A stretch of DNA of 64,000 nucleotides from contig NZ_JASPHQ010000010.1 of assembly GCF_030227225.1 (NCBI RefSeq), positions 1-64,000 of the forward strand, given 5' to 3'. The notes under the pieces are model-generated. The model searched no databases, had not been told where the DNA came from, and saw nothing but the letters and a program-made list of their open reading frames with translations. Of the stretch, positions 63,834 to 64,000 are shown piece after piece (position 1 is the first letter of the stretch; each line of letters begins with the position of its first letter). Position numbers and translations under genes: made by a program. Source of the stretch: Corynebacterium rhinophilum. GTDB lineage: Bacteria > Actinomycetota > Actinomycetes > Mycobacteriales > Mycobacteriaceae.

Positions 63834-64000
63834 GTGACTTCACCGATGCCACCACGCGCTACTGATGCTACTGACCGCCTACGAGTTGTCGTGCTTGTTT
63901 CTGGGACGGGCTCGCTTTTGCAAGCCATCTTGGATGCCCAAGATGAGCACTACCGTGTGGTGAAGGTGGTAGCGGATAAGCCGTGTCGAGGTATTGACCG
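63834..64000 (+). CDS. purN: Phosphoribosylglycinamide formyltransferase, 5' part
   Basis: The first ~55 residues of PurN, cut by the window end. After a short variable start comes RLRVVVLVSGTGSLLQAIL (the VLxSGxGSNLQA folate-dependent formyltransferase motif) and the strand VKVVADKPCRGIDR. PurN adds the first formyl group in purine synthesis. The start may be GTG 63834 or ATG 63846. Follows the PerM-like gene closely, as in mycobacteria. Confidence 0.88.
   Translation, partial: MTSPMPPRATDATDRLRVVVLVSGTGSLLQAILDAQDEHYRVVKVVADKPCRGID

Overview
The window is chromosomal DNA of a Corynebacterium species (Actinomycetota, Mycobacteriales). Base composition is moderately GC-rich. The gene order rpf1-cspB ... 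serC-gltA-fkpA ... mctC ... mrx1-folA-thyA ... cysQ-lhr-nei2 ... pgi-csm-pcrA ... perM-like-purN matches, as I remember it, the C. glutamicum and mycobacterial backbone. A SepH homologue, an Rpf, an AmtR-type amtB promoter and RamB/GlxR/MtrA-like sites all fit corynebacteria. I cannot name the species.

0-2 kb: the window opens in the last ~67 nt of a 5S rRNA gene with its terminator. An unrecognised helical-repeat protein and a RelB/RelE toxin-antitoxin pair follow; this looks like accessory DNA parked behind an rRNA operon. 2-28.5 kb is backbone: a translationally coupled XPB-helicase operon; divergent rpf1/cspB; a DUF2771 protein, a glutamine-cyclotransferase-like lipoprotein and a DUF3027 protein; a purine permease and TrmH-type methylase; sepH and serC divergent from gltA-fkpA; an aldo/keto reductase; DUF485-mctC; a serine-hydrolase-like lipoprotein; a DUF1906 Tat protein; OsmC; an iron-type ABC importer; and amtB-glnK.

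28.5-40.8 kb is an accessory island bounded on the right by tRNA-Arg(CCU). It holds a Type III restriction-modification pair (mod-res), nested and decayed insertion sequences (an IS3 remnant, a truncated transposase with 24-bp end repeats, and a frameshifted ~1.29-kb IS3 element), a DUF2871 membrane protein, a multiply broken MFS exporter, a small secreted protein, and a two-gene cassette of a PP2C phosphatase and a membrane-anchored protein of unknown fold. That cassette is the most plausible undescribed system here.

41-64 kb is backbone again: thyA-folA-mrx1 (stop/start overlaps), a TetR/epimerase divergent pair, cysQ, the giant helicase lhr with nei2, a YccF protein, pgi, an antiporter, chorismate mutase, pcrA, two M23 peptidases flanking a histidine phosphatase, a PerM/DUF6350-like protein and the start of purN.

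Three functional themes recur. Central carbon and nitrogen control is seen in RamB-like boxes at mctC and gltA, an AmtR box at amtB, and a GlnK with Phe in place of the modified Tyr51 and no glnD beside it. Cell-wall remodelling covers rpf1, two M23 enzymes and the PerM-like protein, with MtrA-like 11-bp-spaced repeats at rpf1 and one M23 gene. DNA repair covers XPB, Lhr, Nei2 and PcrA. All regulatory assignments are read from motif likeness and are untested.
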